Assembly (NCBI GenBank): GCA_964510515.1 | Contig: CAZEAU010000016.1 | Span: 1 to 59,141 of the forward strand | Source: SURF-21 sp964510515 | GTDB taxonomy: Bacteria; Actinomycetota; Geothermincolia; Geothermincolales; RBG-13-55-18 | Direction: 5' to 3' | Length of the DNA: 59,141 nt | Shown here: positions 34,130-42,309 of the stretch, in pieces | Numbering within the stretch: the first letter of the stretch is position 1 | How the letters are laid out: each line of letters begins with the position of its first letter | Notes under the pieces: generated by a model | Databases searched by the model: none | Told to the model about the DNA's origin: nothing | The model's input: the letters and a program-made list of their open reading frames with translations, nothing else | Position numbers and translations under genes: made by a program

Positions 34130-34425
34130 CGCGAGGGCGCGACACCGCCTCGGCGTCGCCGCTATCCCCCGGCGCCGCCGCCCGCCAGCGCCTTGACGGG
34201 GCGGTCGAAGGGCCTCTTTCGGGCGAGCTCAGGCCTGAAGATACCCATGTCCATCAACCGCCTTTCAGCCTGACGGCCCGTGCGCGAGCGGAAGAGTCGT
34301 GAGTCGACGCCCCCCAATCGCCCCTGGCTGCCTTGATTATATTGCCACCTGCGCGGCGCGTGTCCCCGCAAGCGGGTATGCTTAATCGCGCCCCGGCGGG
34401 GAATAATCATGGTGGAGGTGATGTC
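34130..34425. other. intergenic, 296 bp
   Basis: No convincing gene. A 30-codon minus-strand frame (34251-34162) starting MDMGIFRPELARKRPFDRP has a weak ribosome-binding site and may be a remnant. TATGCT near 34377 could serve the selenoprotein gene. Confidence 0.3.
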
Positions 34426-34914
34426 ATGCCGAGAGGGAAAAGGCCCCCGGGCCCCGGCGATAAGGCCCCGGATTTCACGCTGCCCGAGGCGACGAGCGGA
34501 GAGGCGGTGGGGCTCTCCGACTTTGCGGGGAAGCCCCTCATGCTCTATTTCGGCAGGGGCACGTGGTGACCCCACTGCGCGCAGTATATGGGTCATATAC
34601 AGGAAATCTATCCCGAACTGGAGGGGCGCGGCCTGCAGGTGGCGGCCATCCTGCCCCAGAAGCGTGACCCCATAAGAGAGTGGCTGCGCGAGCATGCCCT
34701 CTCCTTCCCGCTGCTGGTCGACGAAGGGCGCGAAGCATCGAGGGAGTACGGCGTGTACGTGCGCGCCGACTCCGGGTCTGCGCACAGCGCGCGCCCGGGC
34801 GTCTTCATCCTCGATGGGGAGGGAACCGTCAGGTATGTATTCCTGGCCGACGAGCAGAGAGAGCATCCCGAGGACGCCGACATCTTCGCCACCCTGGACG
34901 CCATGGGGGCATAG
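34426..34914 (+). CDS. Selenocysteine-containing peroxiredoxin (AhpC/TSA family), TGA read as Sec
   Basis: A 162-residue thioredoxin-fold protein: PGDKAPDFTLPEATSGE at residues 10-26, then FGRGTW-U-PHCAQYM, where U48 is encoded by TGA at 34567-34569, exactly at the peroxidatic Cys of the usual GTWCPFC motif, and C51 completes a U-x-x-C pair. The second half, read in the same frame, contains FPLLVDEGREASREYGVY and PGVFILDGEGTVRYVF as in BCP/AhpC-type proteins. The frame is intact on both sides of the TGA. A SECIS-like hairpin follows it. GGAGGTGA precedes ATG 34426. It probably reduces peroxides. The organism must encode SelA/SelB/SelD and tRNA-Sec elsewhere. Confidence 0.87.
34567..34600 (+). 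promoter_or_regulatory. bacterial SECIS-like element
   Basis: Downstream of the TGA (34567-34569), GTATAT (34584-34589) pairs with ATATAC (34595-34600) around the loop GGGTC. The loop begins 20 bases after the TGA and starts with G, matching the known rule for bacterial SECIS elements; GGUC is shared with the fdhF loop. A competing fold pairs TGACCC (34567-34572) with GGGTCA (34590-34595) and ACTG with CAGT. Confidence 0.75.
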
Positions 34915-35257
34915 GGGGATGCCGGCAGCGGCATCGGCCTTATCCCTGCGGGGGTCTTCGCGAACAGCCTCGACCCCTATGCCCGGCCGGCAAACCGGCA
35001 TCCGGAATGCATTCATCCCCCTGCTCCATCCCCTTCCGTCGTACTTCAGGATAACAGGAGCAGGTGGTGGAGCATGGATGAGGAGCGTGGCGCGTCGTGC
35101 CCGCGCTCCGGCTGGATGGCGCCGACTTCATGCCGGACTCATACGCCCGTTCCCTTTCGGACCAGCTGGATTATGGCCTCAGCGGCGTCATCTCATTTGC
35201 CAACGCTATCCCGGGATATGATTCCCAGGGCTCGCAAGGGGCTGCGGGTTATCGGCA
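34915..35257. other. intergenic, 343 bp
   Basis: I see no supported gene. GGAGCAGGTGGTGGAGC precedes an ATG at 35074, but the frame is short and not family-like. GC content begins to fall here, marking the edge of the lower-GC segment. Confidence 0.35.
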
Positions 35258-35782
35258 TCACTTTCCCCCGATGACTCCCTCGATTCCCCTTTTTTCGATC
35301 TCCTCGATCAGCTCGACGGCCCATTTCGCCGCATTTCCGACCACGGAAGGGCAGGCAGTCGAATGGCCCCCTGCCGCGAGGAATTCGTCCCATTCCTCAT
35401 AAATATTGAATGCGCGACCCATCAGCCTTTCCTGTATCATTTCGCAGGTAACCGTGCCGTATTCCTCCACGAACCTGTCGGCCAGCCTCTTGGCAAGCCT
35501 GTAAGCCGTAAACCTTTTTCTTTCCGGGTCTTCTATTTCCCCCAGTTCCCTTCCGTAGATCTGGCTCAATACCATTGCCGCTCCCGTCAAAGCCGCACAG
35601 TTTCCCAGGTTCGTCAACCCTATTCCGCCGGCGAGCCCCGAGGCCGATTTAAATATAGCCTCGTTGCGTAAATGCGAGATCGTTTCGTATATCGCCGCGA
35701 TAGCGCATTGAGAGCACCCTCCGTATGCTACTTCTTTTTCAAACCCTATCCTGTACGCCTTTTCCGCCAAATCTTCCGCCAT
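35258..35782 (-). CDS. C_GCAxxG_C_C family redox protein
   Basis: A 174-residue protein with the defining cysteine pattern: GGCSQCAIAAIYE near residues 22-34, GLAGGIGLTNLGNCAALTGA near 52-71, TCEMIQERLMGR near 115, and a C-terminal GHSTACPSVVGNAAKWAVE near 140-158. Members are predicted redox or Fe-S proteins, common in anaerobes and often near transporters or dehydrogenases; function unproven. ATG 35782 is preceded by AAGGTGA. It lies 323 bases after the lactonase-like gene and may be a separate unit. It is in the lower-GC segment. Confidence 0.78.
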   Translation of the reverse strand: MAEDLAEKAYRIGFEKEVAYGGCSQCAIAAIYETISHLRNEAIFKSASGLAGGIGLTNLGNCAALTGAAMVLSQIYGRELGEIEDPERKRFTAYRLAKRLADRFVEEYGTVTCEMIQERLMGRAFNIYEEWDEFLAAGGHSTACPSVVGNAAKWAVELIEEIEKRGIEGVIGGK

Positions 35783-35915
35783 CTGAATCACCTTTCTCGA
35801 CAAGCAACCAGCATATTCCCACCCGGCTCCGCATGCCTTTTGGCTCCGCCGGATATCCCCCAAAGCCGAGAATGCTTAAAGCGCCTGGCTGTCGGCAGCC
35901 TCACTTGGCTTGAAA

Positions 35916-35960
35916 GCAAGGGAGATGCGCGCCTCATCTCCCTGCCCTCTTGCCTTTTTT
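35916..35960. terminator. strong hairpin with T-run between the lactonase-like and C_GCAxxG genes
   Basis: AGGGAGATG (35919-35927) pairs with CATCTCCCT (35935-35943), extended with bulges by GCAAG/CTTGC (35916-35920 and 35949-35953); six T residues follow on the plus strand (35955-35960). It probably ends the minus-strand operon. The plus-strand T-run suggests it can work in both directions; no plus-strand gene is seen upstream. Confidence 0.6.
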
Positions 35961-36105
35961 GGCAAACGGTTGCGAGCCGAGCTGCGTTGCCGTATGCTGA
36001 CATTATTGGGGCCCGGCTTATCTGTCTCCTGCCCCACTGCCAATCGCCATAAGCCGAGCCCCGTGATTTAAAGAACCCGTGGGTTACTCGTAGAGTGGCA
36101 TTGCC

Positions 36106-36885
36106 TCACTCGTAATAATCGGGGGCTTGCTTGAGCTTGGGGAACGACTCGGGGTCGTGGCCGGTGACTATCTTGTAGCCGAGGAAATCCCTCGCCCACC
36201 TGAGCTTGCGGATGGACCTTACGGTCTCCTCCGAATTCCATCCAAGCCCGGGCAGGACGTCTTCGTTCAGAATCTCCATGTTGTAGCACGCATCGCCCGT
36301 GAGGACGAGCGTCTCCTCCTTCAATTTCACGACCAATGACTGCTGTCCCGGAGTATGGCCCGGGGTGAACCACAGGGTCAAAGCCCCGTCTCCGAAGAGG
36401 TCGAAATTGTCTTCCTCGTAACCGTTGAGGAGGAACCAGTCCACATCCTTGTCGAAGTCGGCCCTGATGTAGGCGCCTTTCTGGTAGAAATCGGCCGCGT
36501 AGGCCCAGCGGAGTTCTTCTTTCTGGACGATATATTTTGCATTAGGGAATTCTCCCACTCCCCCCGCGTGATCAAGATGCAGGTGGGAAAGGATGACGTA
36601 GTCGATGTCTTTGGGCTTTATGCCTAGCTTGTCCCTCAGCTGGTTTACCACGTAATCGTCCTCGGTCATGTTGGGCACATAAACGTCGCAGAGCGGCCCC
36701 CAGCACTCCCTCGCGCCCCTTGCGACTTCGATCGAGTTGCCCAAGTCGTACAGTATGTTCCCCTTCGGATGCTGGATCAAAAAGAAGGGCACGGGAACGG
36801 TATATTCCTTCCCGATATCCCTCCCGAAGGTGATCAGGCTCTTGTCACACGTCAGCTCGCCGCATTTGAAGACAAATAATTTCAT
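36106..36885 (-). CDS. AHL-lactonase-like metallo-beta-lactamase hydrolase
   Basis: A 259-residue metallo-beta-lactamase-fold protein with the lactonase signature ILSHLHLDHAGG near residues 97-108 (His-x-His-x-Asp-His) and later metal ligands in WFTPGHTPGQQSLV near 172-185, LTGDACYN near 195 and VTGHDPESF near 244. The start MKLFVFKCGELTC is typical of N-acyl homoserine lactonases. In this operon a carbon-source lactone is a more likely substrate than a quorum signal (inference). It is the last gene of the seven-gene minus-strand cluster, 115 bases after the SDR gene. Confidence 0.83.
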   Translation of the reverse strand: MKLFVFKCGELTCDKSLITFGRDIGKEYTVPVPFFLIQHPKGNILYDLGNSIEVARGARECWGPLCDVYVPNMTEDDYVVNQLRDKLGIKPKDIDYVILSHLHLDHAGGVGEFPNAKYIVQKEELRWAYAADFYQKGAYIRADFDKDVDWFLLNGYEEDNFDLFGDGALTLWFTPGHTPGQQSLVVKLKEETLVLTGDACYNMEILNEDVLPGLGWNSEETVRSIRKLRWARDFLGYKIVTGHDPESFPKLKQAPDYYE

Positions 36886-37000
36886 CTTCTTTCCCTCCTC
36901 TTTCTTTTCCTAGCTTCGCCCTCTGTGACTGAGAATCCCTCCAACTCCTGAACTTCCTGATCACGGCGCAATGGGCCTTCGCATTCACCTCCATATCTGA

Positions 37001-37804
37001 TTAAACAGGTCCTCCGTAGCCAAACCATCCGCCGTCTACTATCAGCAGCAGCCCTGTCATATAGCTGCTCGCATCCGAGGCGAGGAACAGGGCCGGGCCT
37101 ACGACTTCCTCCGGCTTTCCAAAGCGTTGCAGCATGTTCTGCCTTCTGATGTTGTCGTACCATGCCTTGTCCGTCATCACCTGCTTCACCAGGGGAGTCT
37201 CGATATAGCCCGGTCCGATGCCGTTTACCCTGACATGGGGCGCCCATTCCGAGGCCAGGACCTTGGTCATCTGCTTCACCGCGCCCTTGCTGCCGGCATA
37301 TGCGATCTGCCTGGGCATCATTATTTCCGCGAAGACGGATGCCATGTTGATCATGCTGCCCTTCTTCTGATCGCACATGACTTTGCCGACCTCTTTCGCG
37401 CACCTGAAGACGCCGTAAAGGTTGATCTGCATGACCCTGTCGAATTCCTCGTACGTCAATTCCAGGGCCGTCTTCCTTATGTTGATACCGGGGATATTGA
37501 AGGATACGTCAATCCTCCCGTATTTATCCAGTATGCTCTTTGTTGCCCGCTGCACGCTGCCGCTATCCGTGACGTCAAGCTCTACCTTAAGCGCCTTCCC
37601 CTTGCATTCTCCCGCGGTGCTCTCCAGGCCCTCTGCGTCGATATCGGCCAAGACCACCTTGGCCCCCAGGGCATCGAATCCCAGTGCGATCGCCCGGCCC
37701 AGTCCGGAAGCAGCAGCCGTAACCAGGGTCACCTTGTCTTCCACGCTGAACATCTCTTGCGGGGCATACTTCCATTGATCGATTGTCCAGTCTTTCTCAG
37801 CCAT
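37001..37804 (-). CDS. Short-chain dehydrogenase/reductase
   Basis: A 267-residue classical SDR: cofactor motif TAAASGLGRAIALG near residues 30-43 (TGxxxGxG variant with Ala replacing the first Gly), acidic LADID near 55 favouring NAD(H), catalytic Ser in INMASVFAEI near 152 and YAGSKGAVKQ near 167 (YxxxK). The C-terminal LLIVDGGWFGYGG is family-typical. ATG 37804 has AAGGAGGG six bases upstream. The NMAS and YAGSK motifs indicate activity. It probably oxidises a hydroxyacid or hydroxyacyl-CoA in the operon's pathway. Confidence 0.87.
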   Translation of the reverse strand: MAEKDWTIDQWKYAPQEMFSVEDKVTLVTAAASGLGRAIALGFDALGAKVVLADIDAEGLESTAGECKGKALKVELDVTDSGSVQRATKSILDKYGRIDVSFNIPGINIRKTALELTYEEFDRVMQINLYGVFRCAKEVGKVMCDQKKGSMINMASVFAEIMMPRQIAYAGSKGAVKQMTKVLASEWAPHVRVNGIGPGYIETPLVKQVMTDKAWYDNIRRQNMLQRFGKPEEVVGPALFLASDASSYMTGLLLIVDGGWFGYGGPV

Positions 37805-37874
37805 CCCCATCCCTCCTTTGCTCTTTCCCTTTCCCGCATGCCTCGATTGCGGGAGAAACCATGCAGGCTGCGGC

Positions 37875-38924
37875 TCAATCCTGAACAATGACGATTCTTA
37901 TGGGATTGCCGATTTTTTTGTGAAGATGGTCAAGGGCCGTGTTCACTTCGTCCAGGGCGAACCTCTTGGTTATGGAGCCCGATATGTCCAGCTTGCCATG
38001 CTCGATCAAGTTCAGGGCGTTTCCGATATCCACACGGTCCCATCCATATGAGCCGATCACCGAGAGTTCGGTCCGCACGAATATGGTCGGCGGCAGGACG
38101 CTTATCTGGTCGGGACCGAGGCCGCAGACAACACAGCGACCTCCTATCTTGAGAGACTCTACGCTCCAGGCGATGGTATCCTGGCGGCCCACGAACTCGA
38201 GCGCGAGGTCGACGCCTATGCCGTTGGCGATCTCTTTCACGCGCGCCGCGGGCTCATCGTCCTTTGCGTTCACTATGTCTGTCGCTCCAACCCCCTTCGC
38301 CCTTTCCAGCACCTCCTCGTCCACGTCTACCGCTATCACCTTCGAGGCGCCGCCTATGCTCGCGAGTTGAACGGCATGGATTCCCAAGCCTCCGCACCCC
38401 ACCACCGCCACGGTCTCTCCCAGAGCCAGCCGGCCGCGTTTGGTGATGGCATGCAGCGGCGTCGCCACCGCGTCGGTCACCGCGGCTCCCTGGTCGAAAG
38501 GCACGTTGTCGGGGAGCTTTATCAGGTTTGCCCGCGGGGCAGCCATGTATTCGGCGAGGCCGCCGTTCAGGTGAATCCCCAGCAGCTTTCTATGCGTGCA
38601 GACCGACTCCCGCCCGGCCAGGCAGTTGTAACACTTCCCGCAGGCGACAATTGAGCTTACGGCCACCCGGTCTCCAACCTTCCAGTCGCCCATGTTCTCT
38701 CCCAACCTGGCTACGATACCGCTCGGCTCATGCCCGAGCGTTATGGGCAGAAAGCCCGTTGGGGTGACACCCTCGAAAACGATGTGGATGTCGGATCCGC
38801 ATATCCCACACGCCTTGACGTCCACCAGCACCTCGTCGGGCCCGATATCGGGGACGGGTATCTCCTCGATCTTCAGAGGTTCGTTCACTTTGTAGAATCT
38901 GGCGGCTTTCATCCCTCTACTCAT
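37875..38924 (-). CDS. Zinc-dependent alcohol dehydrogenase (MDR family)
   Basis: A 349-residue medium-chain dehydrogenase with both zinc sites: catalytic CGICGSDIHIV and GHEPSGIV (residues about 38-70), and structural CGKCYNCLAGRESVC near 97-111. The NAD-binding motif VGCGGLGIHAVQLA is near 177-190, followed by DVDEEVL. It would oxidise a primary or secondary alcohol such as a diol or hydroxyacid. GGGGATGATCGACG precedes ATG. It stands between the dehydratase-family gene and the SDR gene, with gaps of 56 and 70 bases. Confidence 0.88.
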   Translation of the reverse strand: MSRGMKAARFYKVNEPLKIEEIPVPDIGPDEVLVDVKACGICGSDIHIVFEGVTPTGFLPITLGHEPSGIVARLGENMGDWKVGDRVAVSSIVACGKCYNCLAGRESVCTHRKLLGIHLNGGLAEYMAAPRANLIKLPDNVPFDQGAAVTDAVATPLHAITKRGRLALGETVAVVGCGGLGIHAVQLASIGGASKVIAVDVDEEVLERAKGVGATDIVNAKDDEPAARVKEIANGIGVDLALEFVGRQDTIAWSVESLKIGGRCVVCGLGPDQISVLPPTIFVRTELSVIGSYGWDRVDIGNALNLIEHGKLDISGSITKRFALDEVNTALDHLHKKIGNPIRIVIVQD

Positions 38925-38980
38925 CGTCGATCATCCCCTTCCCCTCAGCGCGACTCCGCGGCCGTTTTCTTTCTCGGCGA

Positions 38981-40489
38981 TCATCCCTCGCTGTTGTCCT
39001 GGGTCAAGCTGTCTCCGAAGGTGGGCTCGAGATGCCTGTCTTTGGCATCGTCAATGGCCGGATCTATTCCGGCGAGATATCTCGCCAGGTTCTTCCTTGC
39101 CTTGAAGTCGTAATCCACGCCCAAGGCGATGGTCTCCATCACCGGAGAGCCTCCGCCATGTACACCCGCTATCTCGTACCAGGCGGTCATGGGCGATGCG
39201 GATATGTTCTCCACATGTTTCCATATCTTCAATGCCTCGTCGTGCGGAATGTTCGGATTGCGCATGATGAACTTTTGCAGCATTTCCCGGTTCTCTTCCG
39301 TGCCGAAGTCCTCCTTGAACGGAAGGGTGACTGCTATCCCTCCGGCGATCTCGGTGAGCAGGTTGTATTCATGATAGATCAGTTCACCGGTCAGCTTCCT
39401 GCCGACATTTGAATATATGGGGTTCGGGAAATAGACGCCGCTTTTCGTCTTCTCGCCATACAGAGCCGCTGCGACGCCGGCTGCATAGGCGAGCTCAGCG
39501 GCTCCCGCGAACTCGGTCAGCTTTTCCCTTACATGCGAGGCCCTCTCGATATTATTGGCCTCCGCCGCCAGGGACGTTGTGCCGCACAGGATATCCGACA
39601 GCGCCGGCTTGCACCCCGAGTAGCTGTGGCGGTGGGAATTGGCGAAGAGGAGAGCGATCCTTCTGCCGAATTCCCATTCCCCGCACATGAACACCCTTTC
39701 CCGGGGAACGAAGACTTTATCAAAGACGATGACCGAGTCCGAAACGCCATAGCGGCAGAAGGGCGGTGCGTCTGCTTCGTCCTTCTCCCTCAGCCATACA
39801 GGGCGCGTGACCAGGGACATGCCCTCCCAGTCCCCCGGAAGGGCGAACGCCACCGCATAGTCCCTGTCGTCCTTCATCAAGGCACGCGTTGGAATGACGA
39901 TTATCTCGTCCGCATAGGCCGCCTGGGTTATGGACATCTTGAATCCGCTGACGATGATGCCGTCGTCTCTCTCCTCCACGATATGGACATAAGCATCAGG
40001 GTCTTCCTGCTGGCTCGGCCGCTTCATGCGATCGCCCTTAGCGTCGGTCTGGGCGCAAGTGCCATCCCAGTCGTTCTCGTGGTAAAGGCGCAGGTAGTCG
40101 AGGAATCTCTTGTGGTACTCGGTTCCCTTTTCCTCGTCTATCTCCTTGGTGCAGATCGCCAGCGCGGTAAGGGCGTCGTGGCCCATGCATCTCTGTATGC
40201 ATCCGCCCGCTCTTCTCGAGGCCAGCCTGATCAGCTTCTGCTTCTGCAGGAGATCGTGGGGGTTCTGGGGCAGGTGGGACCACCGGTTGATCTCCTGCCC
40301 ATTGACCGTGGATACGGCGGTTGCAAGACCCTTCCATTCGGGGTCCATCGCGAGGTCGTAGGTGATGTCGAGGACGTTTATGCCCGGCCTCAACCGCGGA
40401 TCATCTCGCCCTACCTTTTCACCCCCGATGAATATGTTGTGCTTCATCGCGAACAGACGCTCATGATATTCCTGCTTGCTCTTCAACAT
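38981..40489 (-). CDS. 4-hydroxybutyryl-CoA dehydratase family (HpaB/AbfD fold) enzyme
   Basis: A 502-residue flavoprotein of the 4-hydroxyphenylacetate hydroxylase/4-hydroxybutyryl-CoA dehydratase superfamily. The [4Fe-4S] ligands that separate the dehydratase from the flavin hydroxylases are present: C97 and C101 (GGCIQRC), and H286 and C293 (SHRHSYSGC), with the same spacing as C99/C103 and H292/C299 of the clostridial enzyme. This predicts radical, oxygen-sensitive dehydration of a 4-hydroxyacyl-CoA to an enoyl-CoA. Neighbouring CoA-transferase genes would make the CoA ester. Substrate identity (4-hydroxybutyryl-CoA or a relative) is inference. Confidence 0.85.
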   Translation of the reverse strand: MLKSKQEYHERLFAMKHNIFIGGEKVGRDDPRLRPGINVLDITYDLAMDPEWKGLATAVSTVNGQEINRWSHLPQNPHDLLQKQKLIRLASRRAGGCIQRCMGHDALTALAICTKEIDEEKGTEYHKRFLDYLRLYHENDWDGTCAQTDAKGDRMKRPSQQEDPDAYVHIVEERDDGIIVSGFKMSITQAAYADEIIVIPTRALMKDDRDYAVAFALPGDWEGMSLVTRPVWLREKDEADAPPFCRYGVSDSVIVFDKVFVPRERVFMCGEWEFGRRIALLFANSHRHSYSGCKPALSDILCGTTSLAAEANNIERASHVREKLTEFAGAAELAYAAGVAAALYGEKTKSGVYFPNPIYSNVGRKLTGELIYHEYNLLTEIAGGIAVTLPFKEDFGTEENREMLQKFIMRNPNIPHDEALKIWKHVENISASPMTAWYEIAGVHGGGSPVMETIALGVDYDFKARKNLARYLAGIDPAIDDAKDRHLEPTFGDSLTQDNSEG

Positions 40490-40539
40490 CTTTCCACGTT
40501 CCTTTCTGTTTCGCCGCCCCGAACCGTCGGCAGTCCGTT

Positions 40540-41325
40540 TCAGGCGATGCTGTGCCCTCCGTCGATGACAATCTCCGCGCCAGTCATAAAAGGCGGGCAG
40601 TTCGCAAGAAAGAGGGCTATCGACTTCAATTCCTCTACATCCCCCACCCTGTTCATGGGGATCATTTTCTTGATGAGCCTTTTTCCCGCCTCGGACTCGA
40701 AGAATTCGCGGTTGAAGTCCGTGATGAAGTAGCCCGGACTGAGCACGTTGGCCTGCACGTTGTAGCGCATCAATTCGAGCGCCAGCACGCGCGTGAAATG
40801 CGTGACGGCTCCCTTGCTGGAACAGTAAGGAGCCATGTAGCGAGCTGCGATGTCGCCGAGTATGGAGGAGATGTTGATTATCTTCCCGCTCTTGCGCTCC
40901 ATCATATGCCTGGCGACCGCCCTGCAGGTGACGAAAGTGCCCCGGAAATCTATGTCCATGACATAGTCCATGTCCTCATCGGTCACTTCGACTATCGACT
41001 TCTCCTGGCCGGAAACGCCGGCGCTGTTGACCAGGATGTCTATTTTGCCGAACTCCTCGATTACTTCCTGGACGACCCCCTCCACCGTGGCGCTATCGCG
41101 CACATCCATGCATTTTCCTGCCGACCTTATCCCATAGCATTCCGCGATGTCTTTGGCCGACTCCTTGCATTTCTCGACCGTTCTTGCCACTATCGCCACG
41201 TCCGCACCCGCCGCGGCGAAAGTCTGCGAGAAGACGAGGCCTATGCCCCTGTAGCCTCCGGTGACGAGCGCCGTCTTGCCTTTAAGGGAGAAGAGGTCTT
41301 CAAACATGTTCGTGGTCATTTTCAC
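40540..41325 (-). CDS. Short-chain dehydrogenase/reductase
   Basis: A 261-residue SDR: VTGGYRGIGLVFSQ (residues about 21-34), LVNSAGVSGQ (NxAG motif) near 94, catalytic INISSILGDI near 146 and YCSSKGAVTH near 159 (YxxxK). The C-terminus ends EIVIDGGHSIA. Related to 3-oxoacyl reductases and sugar-acid dehydrogenases. A GTG at 41325 and an ATG at 41319 are both possible after AAGGAG. It lies between the CoA-transferase beta gene and the dehydratase gene (39 and 50 base gaps), so it is part of the same pathway. Confidence 0.87.
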   Translation of the reverse strand: MKMTTNMFEDLFSLKGKTALVTGGYRGIGLVFSQTFAAAGADVAIVARTVEKCKESAKDIAECYGIRSAGKCMDVRDSATVEGVVQEVIEEFGKIDILVNSAGVSGQEKSIVEVTDEDMDYVMDIDFRGTFVTCRAVARHMMERKSGKIINISSILGDIAARYMAPYCSSKGAVTHFTRVLALELMRYNVQANVLSPGYFITDFNREFFESEAGKRLIKKMIPMNRVGDVEELKSIALFLANCPPFMTGAEIVIDGGHSIA

Positions 41326-41364
41326 ACATCTCCTTACTGCGCCTACCTGCTCTGCCGGGGGGCC

Positions 41365-42258
41365 TCACAGCTTGAAAATGGACTTTATCTTCGCATAGGA
41401 GTTTTCCAGCATGGACATATAGCTCTCGAAGGTCAAGCTCGCCAGGCCGTCTCCCGTATAGATCTTCTGCTCATCCAGGATCCTTATCAGTTCTACCTGG
41501 TGTTTTGTCGGGGGTGGTGTCTCTTTGAGCTCTGAGCTTACCGATAAGTCCCAGGAGACCCTCTCCTTGATGTCCTCCACGCTTACTCCTGGATGCAACG
41601 AATCCAGGTAGGCCTCCCTGGTCTCCGGGTCGAATCTGAATATGGCCATGTTGGAGATGATCACCGCGGGGCCCCCTCCCGGAAGGCCATACTTCTCCCG
41701 GCAGCCCGGTCCGTCCATGTAGCCGGGCGAGGTCACGAAATCGATTTTTTCCAGGAAACGGCGCTTCTCCTGGGTCATCATTATCAGGGTCCTGCCCGCT
41801 GAGCTCGCTATATCGTTCGCGCCGCCGCTGCCCGGAAGCCTGACCCTGGGACAACGATAGTCGCCATCCCCGAATATGGCGGTGCTGTTCAAATTCCCGT
41901 ACTTATCCACCTGGGCTCCCCCCAGCATGCCCAGGTCGAAATAGCCGCGCTGCTGATCTGAAAAGGCCCTCCACAGCGTGGTGATGGAGATGGCGTTTTC
42001 TACACACGAGTTGTCTCCAATTCCCAGGATCAACCTGTAAGGTGCCGTTCCTATACAGCCCGACTCGACCGTCAGCATGGCATTTGGAGCATGGGTCAGT
42101 CTCGCTACCAGGGCGCCAAGGCAGGGAATGCCGACCCCCACAAAAACGATCTCTTTATCCCGGATCTCCCTCGCGGCGGCCACAACCATGAGCTCCTGCA
42201 GCGTATAATCGTCCGCAGGGTCATCTCCAGGGCCCACGTTGTTCTTTTCCAGTGTCAT
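41365..42258 (-). CDS. CoA-transferase subunit B (glutaconate CoA-transferase/IpdB-like)
   Basis: A 297-residue class I CoA-transferase beta subunit. FVGVGIPCLGALVARL near residues 39-54 is followed by LTVESGCIG near 62, in which Glu aligns with the catalytic residue of the family. LGMLGGAQVDKYGNLNST and RLPGSGGANDIAS near 148 are typical of GctB/IpdB. AAAGGAG precedes ATG. It is paired with subunit A 51 bases upstream. It would either transfer CoA to a carboxylic acid or, as in IpdAB, hydrolyse a CoA ester or ring. Confidence 0.83.
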   Translation of the reverse strand: MTLEKNNVGPGDDPADDYTLQELMVVAAAREIRDKEIVFVGVGIPCLGALVARLTHAPNAMLTVESGCIGTAPYRLILGIGDNSCVENAISITTLWRAFSDQQRGYFDLGMLGGAQVDKYGNLNSTAIFGDGDYRCPRVRLPGSGGANDIASSAGRTLIMMTQEKRRFLEKIDFVTSPGYMDGPGCREKYGLPGGGPAVIISNMAIFRFDPETREAYLDSLHPGVSVEDIKERVSWDLSVSSELKETPPPTKHQVELIRILDEQKIYTGDGLASLTFESYMSMLENSYAKIKSIFKL

Positions 42259-42309
42259 GTCAGCTCCTTTGATGAATGGCCCCTGCCGCGTGCCGTCTCG
42301 TCCACCAGT

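Noticed and set aside
34567..34569. The TGA as an ordinary nonsense mutation making a pseudogene
   Set aside because: It lies exactly at the catalytic Cys codon, the flanking frame is intact, and a SECIS-like hairpin follows at the right distance; chance coincidence is unlikely, though genome-wide Sec machinery was not checked.
34162..35016. Minus-strand frame spanning the peroxiredoxin gene
   Set aside because: The plus-strand selenoprotein reading is supported by family motifs on both sides of the TGA. The minus frame has none; only its last 30 codons look faintly protein-like.
35098..35257. Frame reading RLDGADFMPDSYARSLSDQL as a possible gene fragment
   Set aside because: No start with a ribosome-binding site, no continuing domain, and the resemblance to known families is too vague.
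36882..37403. 173-codon frame overlapping the SDR gene on the same strand
   Set aside because: It is a frameshifted reading of the SDR gene, rich in Arg/Gln/Gly with no domain.
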